The position numbers were made by a program, and so were the translations under genes. Of a DNA stretch of 64,000 nt, positions 1 through 10,929 are shown piece after piece; the stretch's first letter is position 1; the number at the start of each line of letters is the position of its first letter. The notes beneath the pieces were generated by a model. It searched no databases and had not been told where the DNA came from. It worked only from the letters and a program-made list of their open reading frames with translations. The stretch is from Asticcacaulis currens (GTDB lineage: Bacteria > Pseudomonadota > Alphaproteobacteria > Caulobacterales > Caulobacteraceae), in contig NZ_JAQQKW010000001.1 of NCBI RefSeq assembly GCF_028550395.1, forward strand, positions 434,001 to 498,000. Direction: 5' to 3'.

Positions 1-1967
1 GCCGCCGCGGCGGCAAGGCCGGTGCGCCGACCAAGGCCGTCTCGCAAACCCGTGGTGAGCCCAAGCGCCGCGAAGGCCGCCTGACCCTGCAAGCCGTTGT
101 GGGTGACGACGAAGGCGCCGCCGATCGCATGCGTTCGCTGGCCTCGGTTCGCCGGGCCCGTGAGCGTGAACGTGAAAAGCGCAAGGGCGTCACCACCGAA
201 CAGGCACGCGTGTCGCGTGACGTGGTCATTCCGGATGTTATCACGGTTCAGGAATTGTCGAACCGTATGGCCGTGCGCGCCGTGGACATCATCAAGATGC
301 TGATGAAGCAGGGGATGATGCTCAAGATCAACGACGTGATCGACTCCGATACCGCCGAGCTGGTGGCCACGGAATTCGGTCACAATGTGAAGCGCGTCTC
401 TGAAGCGGACGTCCTCGAAGGCTTTATTGACGCCGCCGACCATGACGACGATACGGTGGTGCGCCCGCCGGTCGTGGCCGTCATGGGTCACGTTGACCAC
501 GGAAAGACCTCGCTGCTCGATGCGTTGCGTAAGGAAGATGTGGCCGCCGGTGAAGCCGGTGGCATCACCCAGCACATCGGTGCCTATCAGATCAAGGTGC
601 CGTCGGGCGAGCGTATCACCTTCCTCGACACGCCGGGTCACGCGGCCTTCTCGGCCATGCGTGCGCGCGGTGCCAATGTGACGGATATCGTGGTGCTGGT
701 CGTGGCGGCGGATGACGGCGTCATGCCGCAGACCATCGAAGCCATCAACCACGCCCGCGCGGCCAAGACGCCGATCATCGTGGCCGTCAACAAGATGGAC
801 AAGCACGAAGCCAATCCGCAGCGCGTCATCAACGAACTTCTGCAACACGAAGTCGTCGTCGAAGCGCTGGGCGGTGAAACCCAAATCGTTGAAGTGTCGG
901 CCAAGACCGGCATGGGTCTCGACAATCTGGTCGAAGCCATCCTGCTTCAGGCCGAAGTGTTGGACCTGCGGGCCAATCCGGACCGTACCGCCGAAGGCGT
1001 GGTGATTGAGGCCAAGCTCGACAAGGGTCGCGGTCCTGTGGCCACGGTTCTGGTCAAGCGCGGTACGCTGAAGCGCGGCGACATCATCGTGGCCGGGGGT
1101 GCCTGGGGCCGCGTGCGCGCGCTCATCGACGAACGCAATGCGCAACTGCCCGAAGCGGGTCCGTCGCAGCCGGTGGAAATCCTCGGCCTCGATCAGGCCC
1201 CTGATCCGGGCGAAGCCTTCGCTGTGGTCGAAAACGACGCCCGTGCCCGCGAAATCACTGAGTACCGTCAGCGCGTGAAGCGTGAAAAGATGGTGGCTCC
1301 GGTGGGCGTGTCGCTGTCGGACATGATGTCGAAGCTCAAGGACAACAAGGTCAAGGAGCTTCAGCTTATCGTCAAAGCGGACGTGCAGGGTTCGGCCGAA
1401 GCCATTATCGGCTCGCTGGAAAAGGTTGGCAACGAAGAGGTTCGCGCGCGGATCATCCATTCGGGTGCTGGCGGTATCACCGAGTCCGACGTGCAACTGG
1501 CCAAGGGGTCCAATTCGCCCATCATCGGTTTCAACGTCCGTGCCTCCAAGCAGGCGCGTGATCTGGCCGAACGCGAAGGCGTCGAAATCCGCTACTACGC
1601 GATCATTTACGACCTGATCGACGACATTAAGGGCGTGCTGTCGGGCATGTTGGCTCCAATCCAGCGCGAAACCTTCCTCGGCAACGCGGAAGTGCTCGAA
1701 GTGTTCGACATCACCAAGGTCGGCAAGGTTGCCGGGTGCCGCGTCACCGAAGGTCGCGTCGAAAAGGGTGCGCGCGTGCGTATCCTGCGCGACGACGTCG
1801 TCATTCAGGAAATGGGCGTTCTCACCACGCTCAAGCGCTTCAAGGACGAGGTCAACTCGGTCGTGGTCGGTCAGGAATGCGGTATGTCCTTCGGTCCGTT
1901 CCAGGACATCAAGAAGGGCGACTTCATCGAATGCTTCACGGTCGAAGAGATCAAGCGCACACTCTAA
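1..1967 (+). CDS. infB: Translation initiation factor IF-2 (5' end outside window)
   Basis: IF-2 is the GTPase that brings fMet-tRNA to the 30S subunit and promotes subunit joining. The reading frame is already open at base 3, so the start codon and most of the Ala/Lys/Arg-rich N-terminal region lie upstream; 655 codons are present. The GTPase motifs are visible in order: GHVDHGKTS (P-loop, near base 486), [12 protein letters not shown] and SAKTG, followed by the beta-barrel and C-terminal fMet-tRNA-binding domains. The short IF2_N motif ([19 protein letters not shown]) is seen near bases 240-300. A strong terminator follows at once, so the usual co-transcription with rbfA is interrupted. Confidence 0.98.
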   Translation, partial: RRGGKAGAPTKAVSQTRGEPKRREGRLTLQAVVGDDEGAADRMRSLASVRRAREREREKRKGVTTEQARVSRDVVIPDVITVQELSNRMAVRAVDIIKMLMKQGMMLKINDVIDSDTAELVATEFGHNVKRVSEADVLEGFIDAADHDDDTVVRPPVVAVMGHVDHGKTSLLDALRKEDVAAGEAGGITQHIGAYQIKVPSGERITFLDTPGHAAFSAMRARGANVTDIVVLVVAADDGVMPQTIEAINHARAAKTPIIVAVNKMDKHEANPQRVINELLQHEVVVEALGGETQIVEVSAKTGMGLDNLVEAILLQAEVLDLRANPDRTAEGVVIEAKLDKGRGPVATVLVKRGTLKRGDIIVAGGAWGRVRALIDERNAQLPEAGPSQPVEILGLDQAPDPGEAFAVVENDARAREITEYRQRVKREKMVAPVGVSLSDMMSKLKDNKVKELQLIVKADVQGSAEAIIGSLEKVGNEEVRARIIHSGAGGITESDVQLAKGSNSPIIGFNVRASKQARDLAEREGVEIRYYAIIYDLIDDIKGVLSGMLAPIQRETFLGNAEVLEVFDITKVGKVAGCRVTEGRVEKGARVRILRDDVVIQEMGVLTTLKRFKDEVNSVVVGQECGMSFGPFQDIKKGDFIECFTVEEIKRTL

Positions 1968-1980
1968 TCTGTTAAAAGTG

Positions 1981-2015
1981 TTTGGCCCGGCAGTACGCCG
2001 GGCCAAATGCTTTTT
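1981..2015 (+). terminator. Rho-independent terminator after infB
   Basis: An 11-bp perfect stem (tttggcccggc / gccgggccaaa) with a 5-base loop is followed by tgcttttt. It lies 14 bases after the infB stop codon and separates infB from everything downstream. Confidence 0.85.
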
Positions 2016-2052
2016 AGGGGTTGAGTTTAGCTTGTCTCTGATCCGTTATGGG

Positions 2053-2075
2053 GTGTGGGGTCCGTGACCCCACGC
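2053..2075 (+). promoter_or_regulatory. Leader hairpin before the macro-domain gene
   Basis: The short inverted repeat gtggggtc-cgt-gaccccac ends about 18 bases before the start of the macro-domain gene. It has no U-tract, so it is not a classical terminator. It could shield or regulate the ribosome binding region; that is inference. Confidence 0.35.
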
Positions 2076-2092
2076 CTTATGAAAGACCAGCT

Positions 2093-2554
2093 ATGCCCGC
2101 CATTATCTATAGGCAAGGTGACCTTCTGAAAGCGCCAGAACGGGTTATTTGCCACGGCTGTAACGCGCAAGGGAAAATGGGTGCGGGCATCGCTACGGCT
2201 ATCAAGAAAATCTACCCTGAGGCCTTTTCTCTATATCGTGCGACTTACGAAGCCCAAGGAAACCGGCTTGAGCTGGGGCAATCGATATGGGTTGATTGCA
2301 GTGACGGTCGTACAGTCATCAACGCTATAACTCAGGAGTTTTTCGGACGTGATCCGAATACGGTTTATGTGAGTTACGATGCCGTACGCCGGGTATTAAG
2401 CGAGATTAACGACTGGGCGCAGAAGCGGCACACGCCGCCGTCAGTCGCCTTCCCGAAAATAGGCGCGGGTCTTGCTAATGGCGACTGGCACGTTATTGCA
2501 GAGATAATAGAGTCCGAGGCGTCGGCGTTTCAGCCGATAGTCTACTCGCTGTAG
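2093..2554 (+). CDS. Macro-domain protein (TARG1/ALC1-like ADP-ribose binding or hydrolase)
   Basis: This 153-residue protein is essentially one macro domain. The family binds ADP-ribose and often removes it from proteins, nucleic acids or O-acetyl-ADP-ribose. The N-terminal strand IIYRQGDLLKA, the CNAQGKMGAGIA loop and the AFPKIGAGLANGDW loop near the C-terminus match the ligand-binding loops of the TARG1-like class better than the YmdB class. I chose ATG 2093 because the domain begins there and the upstream extension from 2048 has no domain content. Base composition is visibly more AT-rich than infB or purU and the neighbourhood is atypical, which suggests acquisition. No toxin such as a DarT is adjacent. 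Substrate is unknown. Confidence 0.85.
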   Translation: MPAIIYRQGDLLKAPERVICHGCNAQGKMGAGIATAIKKIYPEAFSLYRATYEAQGNRLELGQSIWVDCSDGRTVINAITQEFFGRDPNTVYVSYDAVRRVLSEINDWAQKRHTPPSVAFPKIGAGLANGDWHVIAEIIESEASAFQPIVYSL

Positions 2555-2573
2555 CTTCTTTCATTTGAAACCT

Positions 2574-2603
2574 TTGACTTTCTGAAAGATTTGCCTGCTA
2601 TAG
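2574..2603 (+). promoter_or_regulatory. Candidate sigma-70 promoter of purU, possibly leaderless transcript
   Basis: TTGACT (2574-2579) and CTATAG (2598-2603) are spaced by 18 bases. A start site about 7 bases downstream would fall at or next to the purU ATG at 2611, implying a leaderless mRNA. This is pattern matching only. Confidence 0.4.
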
Positions 2604-2610
2604 GCGGATC

Positions 2611-3489
2611 ATGCCCGATACGACCTTTTTCGACCCGTCCCATTACGTTCTGATCATCAAATGCCCGGACACGCGCGGTATCGTCGCGGCGGTCTCTGGC
2701 TATCTGAACGACAACGACATCTCCATTGTCGAGTCGAATCAGTTCAACGACAGTCAGGGTGACATGTTCTATGTGCGGGTGGTCTTCAAACAGGCCGGCG
2801 CGCGGATGCCGCCCATGTCGATCCTGCGCGAAGGGTTCAAACCCATTGCCCATCGCTTCAGCATGGAATGGGATATCCATAATCTGAGCGTTCGCCCGCG
2901 TGCTATCATTGCCGTGTCGAAGTTTGGTCACTGTCTGTACGAGCTGCTGCACCGTTGGCGGTCGGGCCTGTTGCCAGTGGAAATCGCCGCCGTCGTCTCG
3001 AACCATGAAGACATGCGTTCGTTTGTCGAATGGAATGGCCTGCCCTTTGTGCACCTGCCTATCACCAAAGACACCAAGGCCGAGCAGGAGGCGCAGTTCC
3101 TCAGCCTTATCGAAACCCATCAGGCCGATCTGGTCGTTCTGGCGCGTTACATGCAAATCCTGTCCGATGCGTTTTCGCGCCGCTTAGAAGGTCGCTGCAT
3201 CAATATCCACCACTCCTTCCTGCCGTCATTCAAGGGGGCCAAGCCCTATCACCAGGCGCATCAGCGCGGGGTGAAAATCATCGGGGCGACGGCGCACTAT
3301 GTCACGTCGGACCTCGATGAAGGGCCGATCATCGAGCAGGACGTGCAGCGTGTGCACCATGGCCTGACGCCTGAGCAATTGGTGGCCATTGGTCAGGATA
3401 TCGAGGCACGCGTACTGGCACGCGCCGTAACCTGGCATGCTGAGCGCCGCGTCATCATCAACGGCGGCAAGACCATCGTGTTTAGCTGA
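2611..3489 (+). CDS. purU: Formyltetrahydrofolate deformylase
   Basis: PurU hydrolyses 10-formyl-tetrahydrofolate to formate and tetrahydrofolate, balancing one-carbon units. The protein is 292 residues, a normal length for the family. An N-terminal ACT domain (about residues 10-90, starting YVLIIKCPDTRGIVAAVSGY) is followed by a formyl-transferase fold with HHSFLPSFKGAKPYHQA and GATAHYVTSDLDEGPII, which carry the conserved His and Asp of the catalytic centre. The ATG at 2611 leaves only a weak Shine-Dalgarno-like GGCGG, in keeping with the promoter placement just upstream. It stands alone between the macro gene and an unrelated gene. Confidence 0.96.
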   Translation: MPDTTFFDPSHYVLIIKCPDTRGIVAAVSGYLNDNDISIVESNQFNDSQGDMFYVRVVFKQAGARMPPMSILREGFKPIAHRFSMEWDIHNLSVRPRAIIAVSKFGHCLYELLHRWRSGLLPVEIAAVVSNHEDMRSFVEWNGLPFVHLPITKDTKAEQEAQFLSLIETHQADLVVLARYMQILSDAFSRRLEGRCINIHHSFLPSFKGAKPYHQAHQRGVKIIGATAHYVTSDLDEGPIIEQDVQRVHHGLTPEQLVAIGQDIEARVLARAVTWHAERRVIINGGKTIVFS

Positions 3490-3552
3490 TTTCGCGCTTG
3501 CGAAACCCCCGACCGCGTTGCAATGTTAGTCAACGGATCGGGGAAAAACAGC

Positions 3553-4233
3553 ATGCCAGCGGCCAAGCGGAAACGGACGAAAGCGCCGGTTTCGAACCTT
3601 TATATCGTGCAATACGCCGAGGTGACGGGCGTTGGGATGGGACGCCTGAGCGATGGGGCGCTGTACCTGACTCAACGCGGGCTGGCGCGACTGTGCGGCG
3701 TGCAAAACGCCCATATCGGCACGATCAGCCGTGACTGGGACAGCGATAAACCGCGCATCCGGGCGATCAAGACGCGACTGTCCGAGATGAACGAAGAACG
3801 CGCCGCCGCCCATTCGGTCCTGACCTATCAGGGGCGGCGTCAGTACTGCTATGATGTGGCGGTGTGTCAGGCCATCCTCAGCTATTACGCCAACGATGCC
3901 GGACGCCATGTGCAGGATGAGGCGGCCGCGCACGTTTATGACGGTGCGGGCCTGAACGCCTATATTGTCCATGCGCTGGATGGGTTTGTCGCTCCGGTCG
4001 AAACGCCGCCAATCCGCTTTCAGCCGGTTGCCGAGACGCCCGCCGATGAGGCCGATATCGTCGTCGGCTATGAGGTCAATGACGCCGTTTCGCGGATGGT
4101 TATGGCTTATTACCAGTTGTCGTTTGCCATGGCGCAGGCCTATGTTAACTGGCTGCGCACCCTGATGCAGGCAGCATCGTGGAACCGGCTGGGTCTTTAT
4201 GTGCCGCTCAATGCCTTTATTTCGCGGGGCTGA
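3553..4233 (+). CDS. Hypothetical protein with an antirepressor-like N-terminal part
   Basis: I do not recognise a named family. The protein is about 226 residues from ATG 3553, which has ggggaaa at good spacing; an earlier ATG at 3523 has no ribosome binding site. The segment GALYLTQRGLARLCGVQNAHIG followed by a Trp-containing helix and later VCQAILSYYAND resembles proteins I recall as phage-antirepressor-like or DNA-binding hypotheticals (family guess, low certainty). The C-terminal 50 residues are more hydrophobic and aromatic (MVMAYYQLSFAMAQAYVNWL). A Lys/Arg-rich N-terminus would suit nucleic-acid contact. It sits in the block inserted between infB and rbfA. Confidence 0.6.
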   Translation: MPAAKRKRTKAPVSNLYIVQYAEVTGVGMGRLSDGALYLTQRGLARLCGVQNAHIGTISRDWDSDKPRIRAIKTRLSEMNEERAAAHSVLTYQGRRQYCYDVAVCQAILSYYANDAGRHVQDEAAAHVYDGAGLNAYIVHALDGFVAPVETPPIRFQPVAETPADEADIVVGYEVNDAVSRMVMAYYQLSFAMAQAYVNWLRTLMQAASWNRLGLYVPLNAFISRG

Positions 4234-4306
4234 ACGGGACTTTAAGCGTCAGGTAAGTCGCCCGCGCTCAAAGAGCGAAGCGTTAGCGCAACAAAAAAGC
4301 GGTGAT

Positions 4307-5509
4307 CTAAGTCTTGCGTTTGAAAGGTACTTTGAGGGTCAGATAGGTCGCCGCCCGCCATATCCATTCCAGCGGGCCATAGTGGAAATGGCCGAACCAC
4401 AGGTGCGCCAGACCCATCTGCGCCGTAAAGGCAACGAGGCCGAGCACGACCGCTTCCGACTGGCTCATCGTAGCGTGTAGCCCCAGACCGAAGCTGTAGA
4501 AGACCGGCACGAAGACCAGTGACTGCCCTACATAGAGGCTGAGCGTCATGCGGCCGGGGGCGGCAAAGGCGTTCAGCCAACGATGCAGCGGGCCGAAATA
4601 GAGGCTGAGGAACCCGAACATAAGGGTCAGCATGATGCTGAGATCTGTCAAACTGGACCAGATACCGGACCACAGGGCATTGGGCATACGCAACGCCCCG
4701 GTTACCGGGATCAGACCACTGATCAGGCCCTGACTATGCCACAGAATAAGGGCGGCGATTAGCGACACGAGAAGACCGATCAGGCGCACCCGCCCAAAGC
4801 GTTCCGGCTGACTGAAAAAGCCGATACGCCCCAGACAGAGGCCGATGAGCGACAGGCCCAGTATCTGGCTCAGGCGGCCAGATTCGTACATGAACATCCA
4901 CTTGAACGGATGGCCGTCCACCCAATTCTGACGCACGGTCTCAAGGAGGCTCTTGCCGGTCAAATAGGCATCGGGGATCGTTCCGCCCCAATAACCGAAC
5001 GGGCGATTGGCCCAGTCGGCCCCGCTTAGCGCGGCCCCCAACTGAATCCACATCAAAGGCTGAAGAAGACAGATCACGCCGATGGTGGCGATCAGAGCGG
5101 TGGATTTCAGTCGATAGAAGGGGACCAGCAGCACGCCCATAAGCGCCAGAACCTCCAGTATATCGCCGCGATACCACAGCCCATGCAGCAGGCCGATGAT
5201 CAGCAGCACCGCCAGCCGCCAGAGAAAGCGTCCGGTGAAATCGACGCCCTTACGCGCCGAATTGTCCATGATGATGAAGAAAGAGACGCCGAAGCACAGG
5301 GCCATCAGCGCAAAGGCCTTGCCACCAAACAGGGTGAAGATGACGTTGTGCCACATAAGCTGCACCGGATCAGTGACCGGGTGTGCCCAGTACAGCTCAA
5401 ACAGTTCCGGCATGTGCACCATGAACAGACCAAACAGCGCAAAACCGCGCAGGGCATCGAGCCCTTCAAGACGCTGCGGCGTCGATGGGACGCTCTCGGG
5501 GGTGGCCAT
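4307..5509 (-). CDS. DUF418 family polytopic membrane protein
   Basis: About 400 residues. The N-terminal motif RLEGLDALRGFALFGLFMVH is the signature opening of the DUF418 (YeiB-like) group. It is followed by eight to ten hydrophobic segments and the C-terminal HLWFGHFHYGPLEWIWR, which is the strongly conserved DUF418 tail (FxxGPLEWxWR). The biochemical function of the family is not established; some members are linked to transport or modification of cell-surface molecules. I chose ATG 5509 because ggagagac lies just upstream, whereas an in-frame ATG 78 bases earlier has none. It is transcribed against its neighbours, toward the hypothetical gene, and divergently from rbfA. Confidence 0.88.
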   Translation of the reverse strand: MATPESVPSTPQRLEGLDALRGFALFGLFMVHMPELFELYWAHPVTDPVQLMWHNVIFTLFGGKAFALMALCFGVSFFIIMDNSARKGVDFTGRFLWRLAVLLIIGLLHGLWYRGDILEVLALMGVLLVPFYRLKSTALIATIGVICLLQPLMWIQLGAALSGADWANRPFGYWGGTIPDAYLTGKSLLETVRQNWVDGHPFKWMFMYESGRLSQILGLSLIGLCLGRIGFFSQPERFGRVRLIGLLVSLIAALILWHSQGLISGLIPVTGALRMPNALWSGIWSSLTDLSIMLTLMFGFLSLYFGPLHRWLNAFAAPGRMTLSLYVGQSLVFVPVFYSFGLGLHATMSQSEAVVLGLVAFTAQMGLAHLWFGHFHYGPLEWIWRAATYLTLKVPFKRKT

Positions 5510-5647
5510 ATTGTCTCTCCCTGGCTGGCCCGCTCTGTGATCGGGCCTTATAGGGGGACTATAGACAACGTTATCGTAAGCTGGCAAGTGCGCCCCTTAC
5601 GTGCAGAATCTCATGGAAAATCTGTCAAAAAGGCTTATAGGGGGCGG

Positions 5648-6118
5648 ATGAAAAGACACTCCGATAAAACCCGCGGTCACAAGGCCGAGGCTCAGGGACC
5701 AAGCCAGCGCCAGTTGCGCGCCGGCGAACTGGTCCGTCACGCGCTGGTTGAAATCCTACGCGAAGAAGAACTGCACGACGAGGCCCTGCAGGGGGTTTCG
5801 ATCACCATTACCGAAGTCCGTTGCTCGCCGGACCTGCGCCACGCCACGGTGTTTGTGGAACCGCTTGGGGCTGGTCTCGGGGGCGTGACTATCTCAAAGG
5901 ACAAGATCGCTCCGGCGATTGAGGCGCTCAACCGTCACGCCAAGTTCCTGCGCGGGATTCTGGGGCGCATGATCGATATGAAGTTTACGCCGGACTTGCG
6001 GTTCCTGCATGACGAAAGTTTTAATGAGGCGGCGCGAATCGACGCCCTGTTCATGCGTCCGGACGTGGCCAGAGACCTGAGAAACGATCCGCGTCACGAG
6101 GATGAGGACGAGGACTAG
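5648..6118 (+). CDS. rbfA: 30S ribosome-binding factor A
   Basis: RbfA assists late maturation of the 16S rRNA 5' end and 30S assembly, notably in the cold. The 156-residue protein shows the single KH-like fold: LRAGELVRHALVEIL, the strand pair ITITEVRCSPDLRHATVFV, and FLRGILGRMIDMKFTPDLRF. The acidic tail HEDEDED is typical of alphaproteobacteria. An in-frame extension far upstream (to 5183) is antisense to the DUF418 gene and not part of the protein; ATG 5648 follows ggggcgg. truB starts 3 bases after the stop, so the two are co-translated. Confidence 0.95.
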   Translation: MKRHSDKTRGHKAEAQGPSQRQLRAGELVRHALVEILREEELHDEALQGVSITITEVRCSPDLRHATVFVEPLGAGLGGVTISKDKIAPAIEALNRHAKFLRGILGRMIDMKFTPDLRFLHDESFNEAARIDALFMRPDVARDLRNDPRHEDEDED

Positions 6119-6121
6119 GCC

Positions 6122-7075
6122 TTGGCACGTAAGAAAAAAGGTGATCTGGTCAATGGCTGGGTCTGTCTGGACAAGCCCGTAGGGATGGGCTCGACTCAGG
6201 CCGTGAGCTTCGTGCGGCGTCTGTTTAATGCGCAAAAGGCCGGGCACGCCGGTACTCTGGACCCGATGGCGTCGGGCATCTTGCCCATCGCGCTGGGTGA
6301 GGCGACCAAGACCGTCCCCTATCTGATGGAAGCGGACAAGGTCTATCGTTTCACGGTTCGCTGGGGGCAGCGCACGGCCAGCTTCGACCTCGAAGGTGAG
6401 ATCCTTGAACAGGACGATCTGCGCCCGACCGAGGCGGAAATCCGCGAAGTCCTGCCGCAGTTCATCGGCGAGATCGAACAGGCCCCGCCCGCCTTTTCGG
6501 CGATCAAGGTCGATGGGCAGCGCGCCTATGATCTGGCGCGCGAAGGTGTGGAAGTCGAGCTGGAGGCGCGGCCGGTGGTCGTGCACGACCTCACTCTGGA
6601 GCGTATTCTCTCCGCCGATGAGGCCGAGTTTCGCCTCCATTGCGGCAAGGGCACCTATGTGCGGGCCATTGCGCGCGACCTCGCGTTGGAGTTGGGCGTG
6701 CTGGGCGTTGTCAGCGCACTGCGCCGTGAGCGCGTCGGCGGCTTCGACATTAATTTGTCCGCAGGGGTGGAAAAGTTAGAGGATTTGAGGCATAGAGACG
6801 CCGCTTTGGACGCTTTGCTTCCCGTAGAGACGGCGCTGGACGACATCCCGGCCCTGCCTGTGACGGAAGACGAGGCCACAAGGCTCAAACAGGGTCGCGA
6901 AATTCCCCTGTCCTTCTCCCGCACGCAAACGGCGGAAGACGCTCTGAAAATCCGGTCAAAATCGGGAAAATCGGAGCACGGGCGTACCCTTTGGGCGCAC
7001 CGGGACGGAGACATCGTTGCCCTGGGCGAATTGCGGCTGGGGCAATTTTACCCCACACGCCTTATCAACCTGTAA
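6122..7075 (+). CDS. truB: tRNA pseudouridine(55) synthase
   Basis: TruB makes pseudouridine 55 in the T-loop of tRNAs. The 317-residue protein has the catalytic GHAGTLDPMASGILPIALGEATK region (broken here only in my quotation), with the Asp of TLDP as nucleophile, and the later GTYVRAIARDL motif. The start is TTG at 6122, preceded by GAGG-rich sequence inside the rbfA end; no upstream in-frame ATG is available after the rbfA stop. It forms an operon with rbfA and is followed by rpsO 33 bases on. Confidence 0.96.
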   Translation: MARKKKGDLVNGWVCLDKPVGMGSTQAVSFVRRLFNAQKAGHAGTLDPMASGILPIALGEATKTVPYLMEADKVYRFTVRWGQRTASFDLEGEILEQDDLRPTEAEIREVLPQFIGEIEQAPPAFSAIKVDGQRAYDLAREGVEVELEARPVVVHDLTLERILSADEAEFRLHCGKGTYVRAIARDLALELGVLGVVSALRRERVGGFDINLSAGVEKLEDLRHRDAALDALLPVETALDDIPALPVTEDEATRLKQGREIPLSFSRTQTAEDALKIRSKSGKSEHGRTLWAHRDGDIVALGELRLGQFYPTRLINL

Positions 7076-7108
7076 CCCTGCGGACCTTGTCCGTGAAAGG
7101 AGACCCCG

Positions 7109-7378
7109 ATGTCGATCACGCTTGAGCGTAAAGCTGAACTGATCAAGACCCACGCCCGTTCGGAAAACGATACGGGTGGGTCCGAAGTGCAAATCGCCAT
7201 CCTGTCGGAGCGCATTGCCAACCTGACCGAGCACTTCAAGACGCACAAGAAGGACAACCACTCCCGTCGTGGCCTTCTGAAGCTGGTGTCGCAACGCCGC
7301 CGCCTGCTGGACTATCTCAAGGCCACCGACACCGCCCGTTACACGGCGATCGTCGAGACCCTGGGTCTGCGTCGCTAA
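7109..7378 (+). CDS. rpsO: 30S ribosomal protein S15
   Basis: S15 is a primary 16S rRNA-binding protein of the 30S platform. At 89 residues it is full length, with the helical [19 protein letters not shown] segment that contacts helix 22 of 16S rRNA and the tail VETLGLRR. A strong gaaaggaga ribosome binding site precedes ATG 7109. The gene is the third in rbfA-truB-rpsO and is closed by a perfect 13-bp terminator hairpin. Confidence 0.98.
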   Translation: MSITLERKAELIKTHARSENDTGGSEVQIAILSERIANLTEHFKTHKKDNHSRRGLLKLVSQRRRLLDYLKATDTARYTAIVETLGLRR

Positions 7379-7387
7379 GACTATCTC

Positions 7388-7422
7388 TCAGGGCCTGACG
7401 CAACGTCAGGCCCTGATTGTAT
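7388..7422 (+). terminator. Rho-independent terminator after rpsO
   Basis: A perfect 13-bp stem (tcagggcctgacg / cgtcaggccctga) with a 3-base loop is followed by ttgtatt, 9 bases after the rpsO stop. The rest of the 247-base gap to pnp holds a smaller hairpin (cccgga-acgcga-tccggg, about 7431-7448) and no gene that I can support. Confidence 0.85.
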
Positions 7423-7625
7423 TATGGATACCCGGAACGCGATCCGGGCATAGAATTCGCGTGACGGTCCCATCAAATCGGGACAGATATAGGTTTGCCG
7501 GATGATACGGCAGACGTTTTCGGGAAGGGATTCGCCCTTCCTTACACCGGGTCGCCGCCCAGTCAGGCCGCCACCCTTCAGCCACCCCGTCAGGAATGGG
7601 CCTGCCGGGTGACAGAAAGACACAC

Positions 7626-9878
<2,253 letters not shown>

Positions 9879-9916
9879 TCGGGTCAAGGGGGCTGAGCCC
9901 CCTTGCCTTAGGCAAA

Positions 9917-9955
9917 GGAAAGGGCGGTCCCGTTTGGGGCCGCCTTTTCTTTTTG
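9917..9955 (+). terminator. Terminator after pnp
   Basis: A GC-rich hairpin (gaaagggcggtcc / ggggccgccttttc, one bulge) ends in ttttctttttg. A second hairpin (caaggggg-ctga-gcccccttg, 9886-9905) lies between it and the stop codon. Confidence 0.8.
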
Positions 9956-10017
9956 AATGAAGACGACGGGGCCACAGGCCCCTCGACCCAACGACTGCAA
10001 AGCGTTAAAACTCTCCC

Positions 10018-10692
10018 ATGCACACACTTACCGACCAAATCCTAGACCGGGGCGCGATCCTGCTTCTGGCCAACAGGGGTGAGCGCGCACGGCTGGTCGG
10101 CTGTGAGGCGGAGGAGCTGGACCTCAGCGATCTTATTCTGAACGGCTGGGTGTTCGAAGACTGTATTCTGCGCAAGACGAAGTTTCGCGGGGCGAAGCTC
10201 GAGCAGGCGCACTTTATTTCCTGTAAGGGCGGGCAGGCCGATTTCACTTCTGCCGATCTGACCGAGGCGCACTTTATAGCGTGCGATTTCAACAACACCC
10301 CGTTCAAGGGGACCGGTCTGGCGCAGGCGCATTTTATCCGCTGTAAACTGACCGGGGCGGATTTCACCCATAGCCGACATGTCGATATCCGTTTCGAAGA
10401 CTGCCGCCTCAATGATGCCCGCCTGAGGGGCATCGGTTTTGTCAAACAGACGCTCAAATCGCTTGATCTGACCAATGCCGACCTTCAGGGCTGCGACTTT
10501 CGGCAGGTGATGTTTGAGGACTGCAGCCTACGTGATGCGTTGCTCGATCATGCCCGGTTTGAAGGGGCGGACCTGCGCGGTACGGATATTGGTGGCGTGC
10601 GTCTGGAGGATGCGCGCCGGTTCAAAGGCGCGACCATTTCGCGTGCCCAGGCCGCAGAACTGCTTTCAGAACTGGGGCTTAAGGTGCGTTAG
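10018..10692 (+). CDS. Pentapeptide-repeat protein, Qnr/MfpA-like
   Basis: The 224-residue protein is built of tandem five-residue repeats with the A(D/N/H)xxx pattern, for example ADFTSADLTEAHFIACDF and ADLRGTDIGGVRL. These fold as a right-handed quadrilateral beta-helix. The length and C-terminal helix (AQAAELLSELGLKV) resemble the end of Qnr proteins (QASLLMERLGI), which mimic DNA and protect gyrase. Cys-containing triplets F(E/I)(D/S)C recur about every 20 residues. There is no signal peptide, so it is cytosolic. A gyrase link is inference from shape and tail; many pentapeptide proteins have other or unknown roles. It is monocistronic after the pnp terminator. Confidence 0.85.
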   Translation: MHTLTDQILDRGAILLLANRGERARLVGCEAEELDLSDLILNGWVFEDCILRKTKFRGAKLEQAHFISCKGGQADFTSADLTEAHFIACDFNNTPFKGTGLAQAHFIRCKLTGADFTHSRHVDIRFEDCRLNDARLRGIGFVKQTLKSLDLTNADLQGCDFRQVMFEDCSLRDALLDHARFEGADLRGTDIGGVRLEDARRFKGATISRAQAAELLSELGLKVR

Positions 10693-10929
10693 ACTGTCGG
10701 ACGTTTTTGTTTCCGAGCCGTCGCAGGCCTTTTGAAAACCTATATCCCTGTTACCAACCAAGAAAATATATTTCGCGTCTGCAACAATCGTCCAAAAATT
10801 ACCCAAAATTACAAACGTTTAACGGGTCATATCTGCAAAATAATGTATGGAGGAAGCAACGGGGGTGGGCCATTGCGTCGTATAAAGACGGCGGGCTTGT
10901 CCCGATCATACATATTCAGAGCACCCAAC

